Shown here: positions 44,564 through 56,193 of the stretch, one piece after another | Layout: each line of letters opens with the position of its first letter | How positions within the stretch are numbered: the stretch's first letter is position 1 | Assembly (NCBI GenBank): GCA_025175895.1 | Contig: CM046001.1 | Span: 48,173,719 to 48,237,718, forward strand | DNA: 64,000 nt | Source: Wurfbainia villosa | Taxonomy: Eukaryota; Streptophyta; Magnoliopsida; Zingiberales; Zingiberaceae | Reading direction: 5' to 3' | Notes under the pieces: generated by a model | Seen by the model: the letters and a program-made list of their open reading frames with translations, nothing else | What the model was told of the DNA's origin: nothing | The model's database searches: none | Program-made: the position numbers and the translations under genes

Positions 44564-46025
44564 TACGACGAGGTATCACCTGTGTATCCTTTGTGACATG
44601 CATTGTAGTCACTTGTGGTATATCCTCTTGTACTGGTGGTACTGAAGTAGTGACTTCCCCTCTCAATTCCTCCAGAACAATCTTATTCATGGGCTTGTGG
44701 TTCATCACATAGTCTTCCTCTAAAAATCTGGCATTCGTGCTAATTATCACCCTCTGATCTCTAGGACTATAGAACAAACCACCTTTCGTTCCTCTAGGAT
44801 AGCCTACGAATAAGCGCACTTCTGTACGAGGTTCCAACTTACCAGCATCTACCTTCAGCACATGTGCTGGACTCCCCCAAATCCGAATATGTCTCAGACT
44901 AGGCTTGCGCCCAGTCCACGATTCTGTGAGAGTAGAAGGCACTGATTTAGATGGTACCAAGTTCAGAATATACACTACCGTATCCAGAGCATACCCCCAG
45001 AACAAATCTGGAAATTCAGAATAACTCATCATCGATCTAACCGTCTCCATAAGAGTCTTATTCCTTCGCTCCACTACACCATTCTGCTGGGGTGTGCCAG
45101 GTGCAGACAATTGGGATTGAATCTCAGCCTCTGATAAGTAATTCCTAAACTCTCCCAAGAGGTACTCACCACCATGATCATATCGTAGTGTCTTGATACT
45201 TTTACCTTGACATTTCTCTATATCAGCCTTGAATTCTTTTAACCTGTCAAAGCATTCAGACTTGCGGTGCATCAAGTAAATGTATCCATATCTTGAATAA
45301 TCATCTATAAAAGAGATGAAATATTCAAAACCACCTCTAGCCTTGATAGACATAGGACCATACAAATCAGAATGAACCAATTCCAACATAGCTTTGGCTC
45401 TATACCCCTTGGCCTTAAAAGGCCTCTTAGTCATTTTACCTTCCAAGCAAGATTCGCAGGTTGGAAAATCTTCCACCACTAATGAACCCAGAGGTCCATC
45501 AGCTATCAACCTTTGAATTCTACTTAGGTTAATATGACTTAACCTTAGATGCTAAAGATATGTTTGGTTCATTTTCGAAGGTTCGTTTCTCTTATTAGAT
45601 TTAGAAGATGAGTTATTCACTTCTATTTGCATCGTGGGAGTTTTTGGTTCAAGGGTATATAAATTGCCTACTAATGCACCAGAACAGATAATCTCCCTAT
45701 TCTTTTTTATAATAACTCTATCATTAAAAGAAATAGAATATCCATCCAAAAACAATTTAGAAACCAAAATTAAATTCTTTCTAAATAAAGGTACATAAAG
45801 GCAATTTTTTAGAACCAAAGTTTTATTCCTATCAAAAGATAAATAAACATCTCCCACTACAATAGCCGCCACCTTCGTGGCATCGCCCAAGTAAACGGTA
45901 ATCTCCCCCACAGCTAGTCGTCTGGTTTCCTGGAACCCCTGCAAAGTATTGCAGACATGATTAGTGGCTCCCATATCTACACACCAGGTGCCGGTAGATA
46001 ACACCGCTAAACATATTTCAACCAC
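44475..46025 (-). pseudogene. Copia-E protease and integrase
   Basis: Protease site CVDMGATNHVC: the catalytic triad DTG has become DMG. It is followed by NLILVSKLFLDGYSISF. Gag-pre-integrase and integrase occupy 45509-44475 in one open frame of 344 codons: CESCLEGKMTKRPF, LVHSDLYGPMSIKA, SFIDDYSRYGYIY, LRYDHGGEYLLGEF and QQNGVVERRNKTLME give the D-D-E set. The C-terminal part has LRHIRIWGSPAHVLK and RLFVGYPRGTKGG. A stop at about 45551 separates protease from integrase. It is the best-preserved integrase in the window. Confidence 0.9.
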
Positions 46026-46049
46026 TAGACCAAAAGATATACCTTTGTT

Positions 46050-46835
46050 CTACTTCCGGTTGGGGTAGTCCTTCATCCAATGTCCAGTCTGCTTGCAAGT
46101 GAAGCACTTGCCTTTCGGCTTCTTCACTCCTCCCTGAGATTCTCCCGTCACCTTTGCTCCACCTTGTTTCTTCTTCTTCTTGCATTTTGGCTTAGAAGTC
46201 GAAACCTTCTGGGCAGCCATGGCTTGAGCCTGAGCACTCTGACAAAAAAGCCCCTCTGCCGCCTGGAGTTCTGTCAGAAGCTCCGCCAATGAATACAACC
46301 TCTTATTCATGTTGTAGTTCAAGAGAAATTGCTCAAAACTCCTAGGTAGAGACTGGAGTTTGATATCGACCTGGGTTTCCCCCTCGATCTTAGCTCCAAG
46401 GACTTCCAACTCATTCAAATGAGCCATCATCTTGAGAACATGATCCCTCACGGGTGTTCCCTCGATCATGGTGGTTGTCATCAAGTTCCTCATGGCTTCC
46501 TGCCTCGCAGCCCGATTCTGGTGTTCGAAAAGTTCCTTGAGATTGAGCATCATGTCATAAGAAGTAGGCATGGCTTGATGTTGATGTTGCAATATATTTG
46601 ACATAGAAGCCAAAATGTAACACCGCATCATCTCATCAGCCTTTATCCACTTTTTATAACTCTCTTTCTCCTTTTCCCCAGAATCATTCACAGGCTTAGG
46701 AGGACACTCTTCGAAGAGTGCATACTTGTACTCCTTAGCAGTCAAGATAATATCAAGATTCCTTTTTCAATCAACATAATTGGGTGCAATAACTTTATTC
46801 TCCATTAGTATCACAACAAGCGGGTTGAAAGTCAT
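46050..46835 (-). pseudogene. Copia-E gag
   Basis: The ATG at 46835 gives MTFNPLVVILMENKVIAPNY, with a TGA for Trp soon after (VD*KRNLDI). From 46745 the frame is open for 231 codons: MMLNLKELFEHQNRAARQEA, IEGTPVRDHVLKMMAHLNEL, LPRSFEQFLLNYNMNKR, a Lys-rich linker and the zinc knuckle CFTCKQTGHWMKDY. The last Cys of the knuckle is Tyr. This looks like a recently inactivated Copia Gag. Confidence 0.9.
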
Positions 46836-47878
46836 TTTTGAAAAACCTAAGAATCACATAGATCAAAATATTAGATTTCAAAAAATTATTGATTCCTCAA
46901 ACAATAAAATTTTAAAATCAACCAACACCTCAAAACACCGAGAATATCGTATGCCACGATAGTGTGGACATATACGAATTCTACATTTGTAAGAGGAGGT
47001 TTTACCCATTAATTTTATTATTCTGTCAACCTAACTTTTTGACAAATAAAAATAATAGTTGGTTCCTCTTCGGCCCTACAAATAAAAGCAGTGACTCCGA
47101 TGGGGAGGATACTCCTATTTGCATCTAAGTGTTCACCATTATTCGATACCAAGGCAATTATCTCGGGTTATGTTCCTTTCGATGGGGAAGTACACACGCT
47201 TCTAAATAATTTCCTATAACCACATTTGACCCTGTGATCCACCAAACAAACTCATCTGTTGGGGAAGAAGACACTCAGAGCCGACACGCAAGTTTGTTTG
47301 CATCACATGTCAAATCGTAATAGAGGCCGTGAGAATTTATAAAAAAATATCCCTCTCCCACTTAGTAATTTAAAATTATGGAATTTTCCTAGAACACGAC
47401 ATGCATATCAAACAAGAAGCAATAAATATGAAAAAATATTTTCCAACTATTATGACTTTTGTTCTCCAATATGCCTCCTGTCATATCGTCATCTCGTCCG
47501 CTCCTCCCTACGCCATGTACAAGCCATCCGGAGATCTGAGCGAGAAAAATTATTTTAATTTACATCCATTGATCCTATACTCCACGAAGGAGTGTACATG
47601 AAATCTAGATCGAAAGTAAACTAAAATAAAAGACTGGCTAAACAATGCCGTACTTAGTTACAAAAAATTAAATACTAGCCTCGTCAACCCCGAGGATTCA
47701 AATGATATTATAATTACACACATCCGATCACATACACACACATATGGCTAGAATAGTTGGATCTTATGCCTGCAACCAAAAAGTTAGCCTAAACACATCC
47801 TATTATCATCCAACACATACAATATATGATAAATGCATAAAAGTAACCGAATGCTAAATACACAAAACCGAAAACCGT
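46836..47878 (-). other. Copia-E untranslated leader
   Basis: About 1 kb between gag and primer site. No gene. Homologous to 33970-35007 in reverse orientation. Confidence 0.6.
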
Positions 47879-47891
47879 GGCTCTGATACCA
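47879..47891 (-). other. Copia-E primer binding site
   Basis: GGCTCTGATACCA on the plus strand, a perfect 13-base initiator tRNA-Met match, two bases from the LTR start at 47894. Confidence 0.95.
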
Positions 47892-47893
47892 GT

Positions 47894-49711
47894 TGAAGGT
47901 CGGAAACTTCGCTTCCCTCTTCAACTTGGTTGCTTATGCATGGCGATCCCATCTACGTCCCTGAATTAAAAAAATTAATCCAAGAGGAAGATGGATTACC
48001 CAAGCAACCGATCTATCATCGTGCTATTCGATTAGAGTGGTTTTTTGAATAAACTTGTTGTTCAAGCAACCTAACTCTTTTCCTCGATTAGCCGCAGAAT
48101 AGATGATGTACGGATCGCCGGTTTTTATGTTTATCTTCGGGGTCCAAGTAAATTAGCCACACACAATTACATACATCATACAAAGAAACAAAAGGAAACC
48201 AAAACAAGAATTATACCTCTTGTTTACCTCAAGGTCTTCTATTGTATGTCCTTCCTCCTTTTGGATGTCATGTGGGCAACGATCTTCCAAAAGTCGAAGC
48301 CTCTTAGATCACGTTATTCCATTTCTTGCTCGCTTCGAACAAAGGGAAGAATAAAAAAAAACTTCTTCTCCTATCTAGAACCGACCACCAAGCCACCTTG
48401 CTTGGTGGTTGCCGCCGGCCAAGGAGAGGAATAAGGAGTGCCAACCAACCTTGAAGAAAGGTTATCGCCGACCAAAAGAGAGAGAGAGAGAGAGAGGGAG
48501 GAGTCGCCGACCAATCTTAGAGAGAGAGAGGGTGAGGTGTCATCGGCCAAGAAGAGCCAAAACCTAATCTTGCCGCCGCCCAATTGTAAGAAGACCAACC
48601 TTCGGTAGCCGCCCACCTCTTCTCTCAAGCCAACTCCAAACCCTAGCCAACCAAAACCTTCGAAGCAAAACCCTAATCTCTCTCAAGATTCTCCATGCCC
48701 AAGCCCTTAGCCCTCCTTTTATAGAGTTAGGCATAAGCCTCCTTACAATCTCCATCATCGGATCTAGAGATTCAATCTCCACCATCGGATCTAGGGTTTC
48801 ATTTTCCACCGTCGGATCTAGGCTCGAAGAGGGTTTAAATAGGCTACAATAGAGACCATGAAGAGGAGTTGGATCTTGGCCACCCAATAGATCTAGCCCA
48901 CATAAAGTCCGATCTATTAATGATAATCCATTCCACTAGAGGATTATCATTGATCTATTTCACCAACCCCCATAAATAAATATGGGCTCCATATATTAAT
49001 TGTAAAAATATCTCCCCGTATTTAAGATCTCGAATATCCATCAATTAATTAATTTATTGACAATTAATTAATCAATATCTAACTCCTTGAGTAGTACCAC
49101 TTAACCTTATCATCATGCCGGACCAAGTCTACCTGCAGGGTTTACATGATAATCCTTATGTACTCTTCAAGGGGACATCATCATCCTAATATATAGGACA
49201 CGATTTCCTCCTATAATCAATGGCACACCATATAAATAATATCATTTTCCAACTTACCGAGCCTATCGATTTAATCTATAAATCTCGCCCATTTGTAAAT
49301 TAAAGAAATAAATACTAAGTACATGTGCCCGTTATTATATCGGGATTAAGAGCATGTACACCATAATATCTGATGTCTGATTCAATTATATAGTCAACAA
49401 TAAATTGAATCACCTCTAAGTCGGTCCTGCTCAATACACACAAAGTGTACTAGTGTAATTATATGGTCAAGAAAAACCAATACCAAATCACACTACAACC
49501 ATACCAATGGGTTGTCCAAAACCATCTCAGTTGTGAGCCTTTACTTATACTTTACAAGGAACTAATAATATGATCTCCCATGTGACACAACACACCTTGT
49601 TATCTACAATGTAATGTATCAGACAATTTACATAACCATGATCACGTGATTCTAATTTCAAAAATTAAGATGTTCATACAAAAGATAGATTTTTCAGTAT
49701 ACATCCCAATA
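47894..49711 (-). repeat. Copia-E 5' LTR
   Basis: 1,818 bp, TGAAGGTCGG to CATCCCAATA; the outer terminus is TA. TATA candidate CCTTTTATAG (reverse) at 48715-48724. A (GA)n microsatellite lies at about 48478-48500. Confidence 0.9.
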
Positions 49712-50267
49712 ATTAGAGGTTGGGATTCAATCCCAATTGTCTACACCTGGCACACCCCAGTAGAATGGTGTAGCACAGCGAAGGAATAGGACTCTTATGG
49801 AGATGGTTAGATCGATGATGAGTTATTCTGAGTTACCAGATACGTTCTGGGGGTATGCTCTGGATACGACAATGTATATTCTGAACTTGATACCTTCTAA
49901 ATCAGTGCCTACTACTCCCACAGAATTGTGGACTAGGTGAAAGCCTAGTCTGACACATATTCAGATTTGGGGGAGTTCAGCACATGTGCTAAAGGCAGAT
50001 GCTGGTAAGTTAGAACCTCGTACAAAAGTGCGCTTGTTCATAGGATATCCTAGAGGGACGAAAGGTGGTTTGTTTTATAGTCCTAGAGATCAGAGGGTGA
50101 TCGTTAGCATGAATGCCAAATTTTTAGAGGAAGACTATGTGATGAACCACAAGCCCATGAGCAAGATTGTTCTGGAAGAATTGAGAGGGGAAGTCACTAC
50201 TTCAGTACCACCGGTACAAGAGGATATACCACAAGTGACTGCACCGTGTGTCACAGAGGATACATAG
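49712..50267 (+). pseudogene. Copia-D integrase, second part
   Basis: Resumes after Copia-E with homology to E's IQSQLSAPGTPQQNG block (here about 49727-49770), then MSYSELPDTFWGYALD, MLKADAGKLEPRTKVRLFIG and PRGTKGGLFYSPRDQ. It has frame changes at the start and a stop before 50268. The host frame rejoins NYLS at 37773. Confidence 0.8.
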
Positions 50268-51835
50268 GTGATACCTCGTCGTAGTGGAAGGATTGTTAGA
50301 CAACCTGATAGATTTATGTTCTTGGGAGAATATTCTGATTTAGTCCCTGGTGAACATGAACCTGATCCCTGGACATATGATGAGGAAATCCAAGACAAAG
50401 ATGTGGTATCTTGGCAAAGTGCAATGAATTCTGAGATAGAATCTATGGATTCAAATCAAGTCTGGGAGCTAGTAGAACTACCCAATGGTGTAAAAACCAT
50501 TGGATGCAAGTTGATCTACAAAAGAAAGAGAGGAATAGACGGGAAGGTTGAGACCTTCAGAGCAAGGCTTGTTGCGAAAGGGTATACTCAGAAAGAAGGT
50601 ATCTATTATGAGGAGACCTTTTCGCCGGTAGCCATGCTTAAGTCTATCCGGATTCTCTTATCTATTGCTGCTCATATGGATTATGAGGTGTGGCAGATGG
50701 ATGTCAAGACAGCTTTCCTTAATGGAAGTCTTGAGGAAAACATCTATATGGAGCAACCAGAGGGATTCATTGCAAAGGGCAAAGAGAATCTTGTGTGCAA
50801 GCTTAATCGGTCCATTTATGGATTAAAGCAAGATTCGAGATCTTGGAACATCCACTTTGATGAGGTAATCCAGTCTTATGAATTTATTCAAAGTCCGGAT
50901 GAGTCTTGAGTATACATGAGATGTGACGGAAACATAGTGATATTTCTTGTACTATACATAGATGACATTTTGTTAATTGGCAACAATGTCAAAGTTTTAT
51001 CAGACGTAGGGGTATGGTTATCCAAACAGTTTGATATGAAGGACTTGGGAGAAGTGGGACACATCCTTGGGATCAAGGTTATAAGGGATCGCAGGAAAAG
51101 GATATTGTACTTATCTCAAGCTTCATACATAGACACTATTTTGGCTCGTGTAACATGCAGAATTCCAAGAAAGGTTTTCTACCTTTTAGGCATGGAGTAC
51201 CTTTATTTAAAGAGATGTGTCCTAGAACATTAAAGGAGATAGAGGAGATGAAGGCGGTTCCTTATGCTTCGGCTGTAGGAAGCCTCATGTATGCTATGTT
51301 ATGTGCGAGGCTGGATATCTGCTTTGTCATGGCCATGGTTAGCAGATATTAAAGTAATCTAGGACACAGACATTGGACTATGGTAAAACATATATTGAAG
51401 TACCTGAGAAGGACTAGGGATTATATGCTGGTATACCAAGCAGATCAATTACTTCCTGTGGGTTACACAGATTTCGACTTCCAATAAGATGGGGATAACA
51501 GTAAGTCTACCTCAGGTTTTGTGTTTACTTTGGGAGGTGGAGCCATTGTATGGAGGAGTGTCAAACAGAAATGTGTGGCGGACTCAACCATGGAAGTTGA
51601 GTATGTGGCAGCCTCTGAGGCAGCCAAAGAAGTTGTATGGCTCAGGAACTTCTTGATGGACTTGGATGTGATTCCTAGTTTGCCTAGAACTATCACAATT
51701 TATTGTGATAACAGTGGTGCAGTTGAAAACTCGAAGGAACCACGAGCCCATAAGGCAAGTAAACACATAGAGCGCAAGTACCACCTGATACGAGAGATCG
51801 TAAAAAGAGGATAGAAGTTACTGTCACCAAGATTG
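50268..51835 (+). pseudogene. Copia-D reverse transcriptase and RNase H
   Basis: The first frame (50268-50909) carries RSGRIVRQPDRFMFLGE, WQSAMNSEIESMDSNQVWEL, RARLVAKGYTQKEG and QMDVKTAFLNGSLEENIYM. After a stop at 50907 come LYIDDILLIG (catalytic pair) and WLSKQFDMKDLGEVGHILG. A frameshift at about 51150 follows. RNase H shows [39 protein letters not shown] and YCDNSGAV, ending near 51814. The C-terminal text up to the polypurine tract is decayed. Confidence 0.85.
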
Positions 51836-51954
51836 CATCAGAGGATAACCTGATAGTTCCCTTCACTAAGGCCTTTCTAGTGAGAGCTTTTGATAGGCAT
51901 GTGGAGGGAATGGGAATTAGATGTATAGCAGTATGCTGGCAGCATAGTCTTTTA

Positions 51955-51969
51955 GTATAAGTGGGAGAT
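51955..51969 (+). other. Copia-D polypurine tract
   Basis: TATAAGTGGGAGAT-type run directly before the LTR start TGTTGGGATG at 51970. Confidence 0.9.
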
Positions 51970-52211
51970 TGTTGGGATGTATACTGAAAAGTCTATTCTT
52001 TATATGAACATCTTTATTTTTGAAACAAGAATCACATGATCATTATTTGCATATTGTCTAATACATTACATTGTAGATAACATGGTGTGTGGTGTCACAC
52101 GGAAGATCATGTTATTAGTTCCTTGTAGAGTATAAGTAGAGGCTCACAACCGAGATGGTTTTGAACAAACCATTGGTATGGTTGTACTGTAATTTGATAT
52201 TGGTTTGTCTT

Positions 52212-53559
52212 TGTTGGATCGAAAGTGTCGCTAGAGGGGGGGGGGTGAATAGCGATACGATGTCGTTAAAAAACTTTTGCAATAAGTAAAAAGCAAGTAG
52301 AGAATGCACAGCGGAAATATAAAGTAGACAAGATATTTTTACGTGGTTCACAATCTTTCGATTGCTAATCCACGGCCCTAGTGATCCTTGATCACGTACG
52401 GAGGGCAATTCACTAAAACCACTCCTCTTCGTTGGAAGTAGGAGCAACGATTACAAAAAGAAATCAAGGCAAAGGGACACTCCCCCTTTCCTTGTTACGA
52501 TTAAAGCACAAAGACAATTTAAAGAAGTAGAACTTAAATAAATATACCGACAACTCTTATAAGTAGAAGATGTAGCTTTCGTTGTCGGCGGCACTTCGTC
52601 GTAGCAAATGTGAGTAGTAGTAGCGGCGTTACGACGGCGTGTTGAGAGCTCTTGAATTCTTGTTATTTGCTTGGCTTGAACATGTCTATTTATGGATATT
52701 GATCTATGAATTTAGACATAGGTAGTGTCCAAGGTGAGGTTCTTATCCCCCAAGACTTGTTCATCCACATCCTCAAGGCCAACTCAAGGATGAGGTGTTT
52801 CATCCAACCACCTTGTGCCACCTCCAACCTCCTTGTGCGCCAACTCAAGGATGAGGTGTTTCATCCAACCACCTTGTGCCACCTCCAACCTCCTTGGGCG
52901 CCAACTTGAGGATGAGGTGTTTCATCCAACCACCTTGTGCCACCTCCAACCTCCTTGGGCGCCAACTTGTTGGAGCCATTCAACTTGTGCTACATCATGG
53001 GAGCCAACCATCTTGTGCCAACTCACCTTATTTTGGGCGTCCACCACAAGGAAGCTTGGTGATGGTTTGGATGTCCACCTTGATGCCACATCACCCTTTG
53101 TACCAAAACACGAGTCAAGTCCAAATTCACCCCCTTGAAATTCGAGCTCTTCTCGAGGCTGGAACTTGACTAGCAGTTGACTTTAGTCAAAGGGTTTTGG
53201 ACTGCAGTACAAGTTAGCTTAAAATATAAAGTACGATGGTTCTAACCATTTGATCTCGACCTAGACCTTCCATTGGAGGTATTGGGTCGGATCTACGCTT
53301 AACGACCTTGCTTCGCTTTCACACGAGCTTACCTTGTAGCCTCGCTTCCGGTCTTCACCCGAGTACCTCGGCTTCCTCCGAAGTCCCTCTGGCGTTGCCC
53401 GACCACCTCGGTTCCCACCGGGTGTCGCAGACCTTCCGCTCAACTTTAGCATTTCTGCACACTTAATTGAGCACGTAAGATAACAAATATACCCTTAACT
53501 ATTGAGCCTTTTGCCATAATCAAAATACCGGTTCGACTTTGGTGCCCACTGCACCAACA
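52212..53559 (-). mobile_element. Solo LTR S4 in the Copia-D 3' LTR
   Basis: 1,348 bp, TGTTGGATCG to CACCAACA, flanked by GTCTT (52207-52211) and ATCTT (53560-53564). The uninterrupted site (GGTTTGTCTTGACC) is seen in the 5' LTR near 32471. It is longer than S2 and S3 partly because of a 61-bp tandem repeat. Confidence 0.9.
52779..52967. repeat. 61-bp tandem repeat, three units, in S4
   Basis: CCAACTCAAGGATGAGG starts at 52779, 52840 and (as CCAACTTGAGG) 52901, an exact 61-bp period. The two overlapping plus-strand frames here only reflect the repeat. Confidence 0.95.
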
Positions 53560-53806
53560 ATCTTGACCATAGAATTACACTAGTACACTTTGTGTGTATT
53601 GAGCAGGATCGACTTAAAGGTGATTCAATTTATTGCTGACTACATAATTGAATCAGACCTCGGATATTATGGTGTACATGCTCTTAATCCTAATATAATA
53701 ACGGGCACATGTATTTAGTATTTATTTCTTTGATTTACCAATGGACGAGATTTATAGATTAAATCGATAGGCTCAGTAAGTTGGGAAATGATATTATTTA
53801 CATGGT

Positions 53807-54771
53807 AGGAAGAACTCATTGCTTATTTGTGGAGGAATGAAGATATATTCGCTAAAGACGTACATGATTTGACTGGAATTAACCCTCAAGTAGCGGAGCA
53901 CCATCTTAACATCCTCCCTGAAGCACGACCTATCCAGCAAAAGAGGCGACACTTCAGGCCGAAGAAGGACAAGGTCATCGCTGAAGAGGTGGATAAACTA
54001 TTGGAAGCTGGTCACATAGTAGAAATCCAATTCCCCAAGTGGATATCTAATGTAGTGTTGGTCCCCAAACCCTCTAGGCAATGGAGAATGTGTATTGATT
54101 TTCATGATTTAAATAAATCCTGCCCTAAAGACTGCTACCCCTTGCCCCGTATTGATCAGGTAATGGATTCTACTATGGTATATGAAGTTGTGTCACTTAT
54201 GGATGCTTACCAGGGGTATCATCAAATTCCACTGGCTCAGGAGGATAGAATGAGGGTCAGCTTTGTGACATTTGGAGGGATGTATGCCTACGTGGTGATG
54301 CCCTTCGGATTAAAGAATGTTGGAGTCACTTATCAAAGATTAATGGACAAGATATTCACTGAATAGAAGGGCAGGAATGTGGAGCTATACTCTGATGATA
54401 TTTTAGTAAAATGACGACTCACTCAGAGTTTGGTGCAAGACTTGGAGAAAACCTTTGCTAACCTCCGACACTACAACATGAAGCTGAATCCAAAAAAGTG
54501 TTTGTTTAGGGCAAAGAGTGGAAAATTCTTGGGATATATCATGATTGAAAAAGGATTTCAGGCTAACCCAAAAAAAGTGTAGGGCTTGTATAATATGAAG
54601 TCTCCCACCAACTTGTGGGAAACCTAGAAGCTAGTTGGGAGGATTATTTCATTGCCTCGATTCATTGCCAGATCGACATATCGAGGTCTACCCTTTTCCA
54701 AATTCTGAGGGAGGTCACTCAGTTTCAATGGGATGAGAAGTGTGAGCAAGCTTTCCAAGATCTGAAGAAAT
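53807..54771 (+). pseudogene. Tat Gypsy reverse transcriptase
   Basis: Begins ELIAYLWRNEDIFAKDVHDL, the usual Gypsy lead-in, then RRHFRPKKDKVIAEEV, WISNVVLVPKPSRQWRMCID, YPLPRIDQVMD, LMDAYQGYHQIPL and MPFGLKNVGVTYQRLMDKIF. The catalytic block is ELYSDDILVK, after a stop at 54366. Further stops are scattered to 54771. Here the gag-only element H inserted (GAAAT). The 5' linker of about 80-100 residues is missing. Confidence 0.9.
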
Positions 54772-56016
54772 TGTAGGATCGATGGTGGTCGGCTAGAGGG
54801 GGGGGGGAATAGCCTTTTGTGTACGTAGATGGAAGTCGTTCATCGATCGCTCGTCTACAAATTTAATTAGCGCAAGCGAAATATACTAATATAAACAATT
54901 AAGACAAAGCAAAGTAAAGAATAGAAATCACAAACGCTAACACCACAATGTAACATGGTTCACGGCCTCGTCGCTAATCCACGGTCCGATTTGTCCAAGG
55001 TGAATCACGCCTCAAGCTTTCCACTATTCTCTCCTTTGCACCAAGCTAGGTGGAGGTAACCTTTTACACAAGAATCACTCTTCTTACAATAGAATGAAGA
55101 TTAGCACAAGTAGAAGAGTGGAAAACGTTTAGGGCACTTTGGGAGTTATTAGGAGTTCAAGTATTAACCTCCCAAAATCCCTCACCCCTTCTCTTTATAG
55201 AGAAAGGGGATTTCTTCTTGTTGGCCACTATCAGTCGACTGATGTTGACTCTAACGACTCCTGACCAGGTCAGATTAGTGAGATCCACGGCCGATTTTCC
55301 AATAGTCATATGATCAGTCGACTGATGATATCATCAGTCGACTGATGTCGACTTCCAGTCGAGTGACCTACGAGCTCGACTAGCTTCTGTGCCCGTGCAC
55401 AGTGCTATCAGTCGACTGCTCCCATTCAACAGTCGACTGATGTCGATTTGACTCATCAGCCACACCAGTCGATTACCGATCGACTTGGAGCAGTCGATTG
55501 CCATGACATGGTAGTCGATTGGTGCCGGGTAAAACTCAAACCTTACATCCATTTGAGCTTCCGACAGTCGGGTAAACCTCAACCCTTGTGGTCGAGCCTT
55601 CGACACTCAGCCATTCGGCCAAGTTCACCTAATGAGCTACTTATAATTCACTCATTCTCTCATCTCATTCGAAGTCCCTCACCGAAGCTCTCTTCGTTCG
55701 CGGCCACGTCCCTCGGCAGCATTAGGTGCACGACTCTACAATGCTCCTTTATGTCTCTTGCCCTCGAAGTCTGCTTCATTGTCTTCGCTTCAAGTCATCT
55801 CGTCCGGTGATCCCTCGGTAGCATCAAGCACATGACTCTGCAATGCTCCTTCACGGACTCAAGTACGAGGTTGTGAGTAGTGACACTTGCCTAAGCTCCA
55901 TGTGCGAATTACTAAGTCCTGCAAGACTCCAACGCACATATCAAATCCAATCATCCTAACTTAAACCCTTTTCCACACACATCAAAACCATATCACATGG
56001 GTTGATTGCCCTTACA
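54772..56016 (-). repeat. TRG-H 3' LTR
   Basis: 1,245 bp, TGTAGGATCG to GCCCTTACA. The U5 motif CTAGAGGGGGGGGGAATAGCC is at about 54793. Five exact CAGTCGACTG palindromes plus variants lie in 55230-55510, including the 16-bp palindrome CATCAGTCGACTGATG at 55332-55347. Confidence 0.95.
55193..55200 (-). promoter_or_regulatory. TATA box candidate, TRG-H LTR
   Basis: CTTTATAG on the plus strand, the reverse of CTATAAAG. Conserved at 59365-59372 in the 5' LTR and in both TRG-A LTRs. Confidence 0.55.
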
Positions 56017-56030
56017 ATCTCCCCCTTTTT
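56017..56030 (-). other. TRG-H polypurine tract
   Basis: ATCTCCCCCTTTTT on the plus strand, immediately inside the 3' LTR. Confidence 0.95.
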
Positions 56031-56116
56031 GATGTGTGGCAATCCGTTTAAGTTAGGTAAACAAATAACAATAAGCATAAGCAAGGAAAGCATGTAAGTA
56101 AAAACATGAGTATAAC

Positions 56117-56193
56117 AACTCCCCCTTAAACATGCAACTCCCCCTTAAAAATGCAACTCCCCCTTAAAAATGCAACTCCCCCTTAAGACATGC
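56117..56193 (-). repeat. Polypurine-tract-like 19-bp tandem repeat, four units
   Basis: AACTCCCCCTTAAAAATGC recurs at 56117, 56136, 56155 and 56174. In the element's sense each unit contains TTAAGGGGGAG, similar to the core of the functional tract about 90-160 bp away. Confidence 0.95.

Larger units (their letters stand above)
37774..49711 (-). mobile_element. Copia-E: complete relative of Copia-D, inserted in reverse inside it
   Basis: LTRs at 37774-41773 (with solo LTR F inside) and 47894-49711, flanked by ATCAG (37769-37773) and ATTAG (49712-49716). Interior in minus sense: primer site, leader, gag, protease, integrase, reverse transcriptase, RNase H, polypurine tract. Without insertions each LTR is about 1.82 kb. 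It is much closer to open than D, so it is probably the younger copy. D and E differ in the last 20-30 bases of U5. Confidence 0.9.
32221..53806 (+). mobile_element. Copia-D: Ty1/copia retrotransposon with nested insertions
   Basis: Plus-strand element in the Gypsy linker: 5' LTR 32221-33955, primer site, leader, gag, protease, integrase, reverse transcriptase, RNase H, polypurine tract 51955-51969, and a 3' LTR from 51970 that stops after about 484 bp of its own sequence. It was hit by solo LTR S2 (gag), Copia-E (integrase) and solo LTR S4 (3' LTR). The right target duplication is gone because of the truncation. The many stops make it older than E. Confidence 0.9.
51970..53806 (+). repeat. 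Copia-D 3' LTR, truncated and interrupted
   Basis: It matches the 5' LTR from TGTTGGGATG to TATTTACATGGT (5' LTR position about 32716) and then stops. S4 sits inside at 52212-53559. The remaining 1.2 kb of LTR is lost. Confidence 0.85.
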
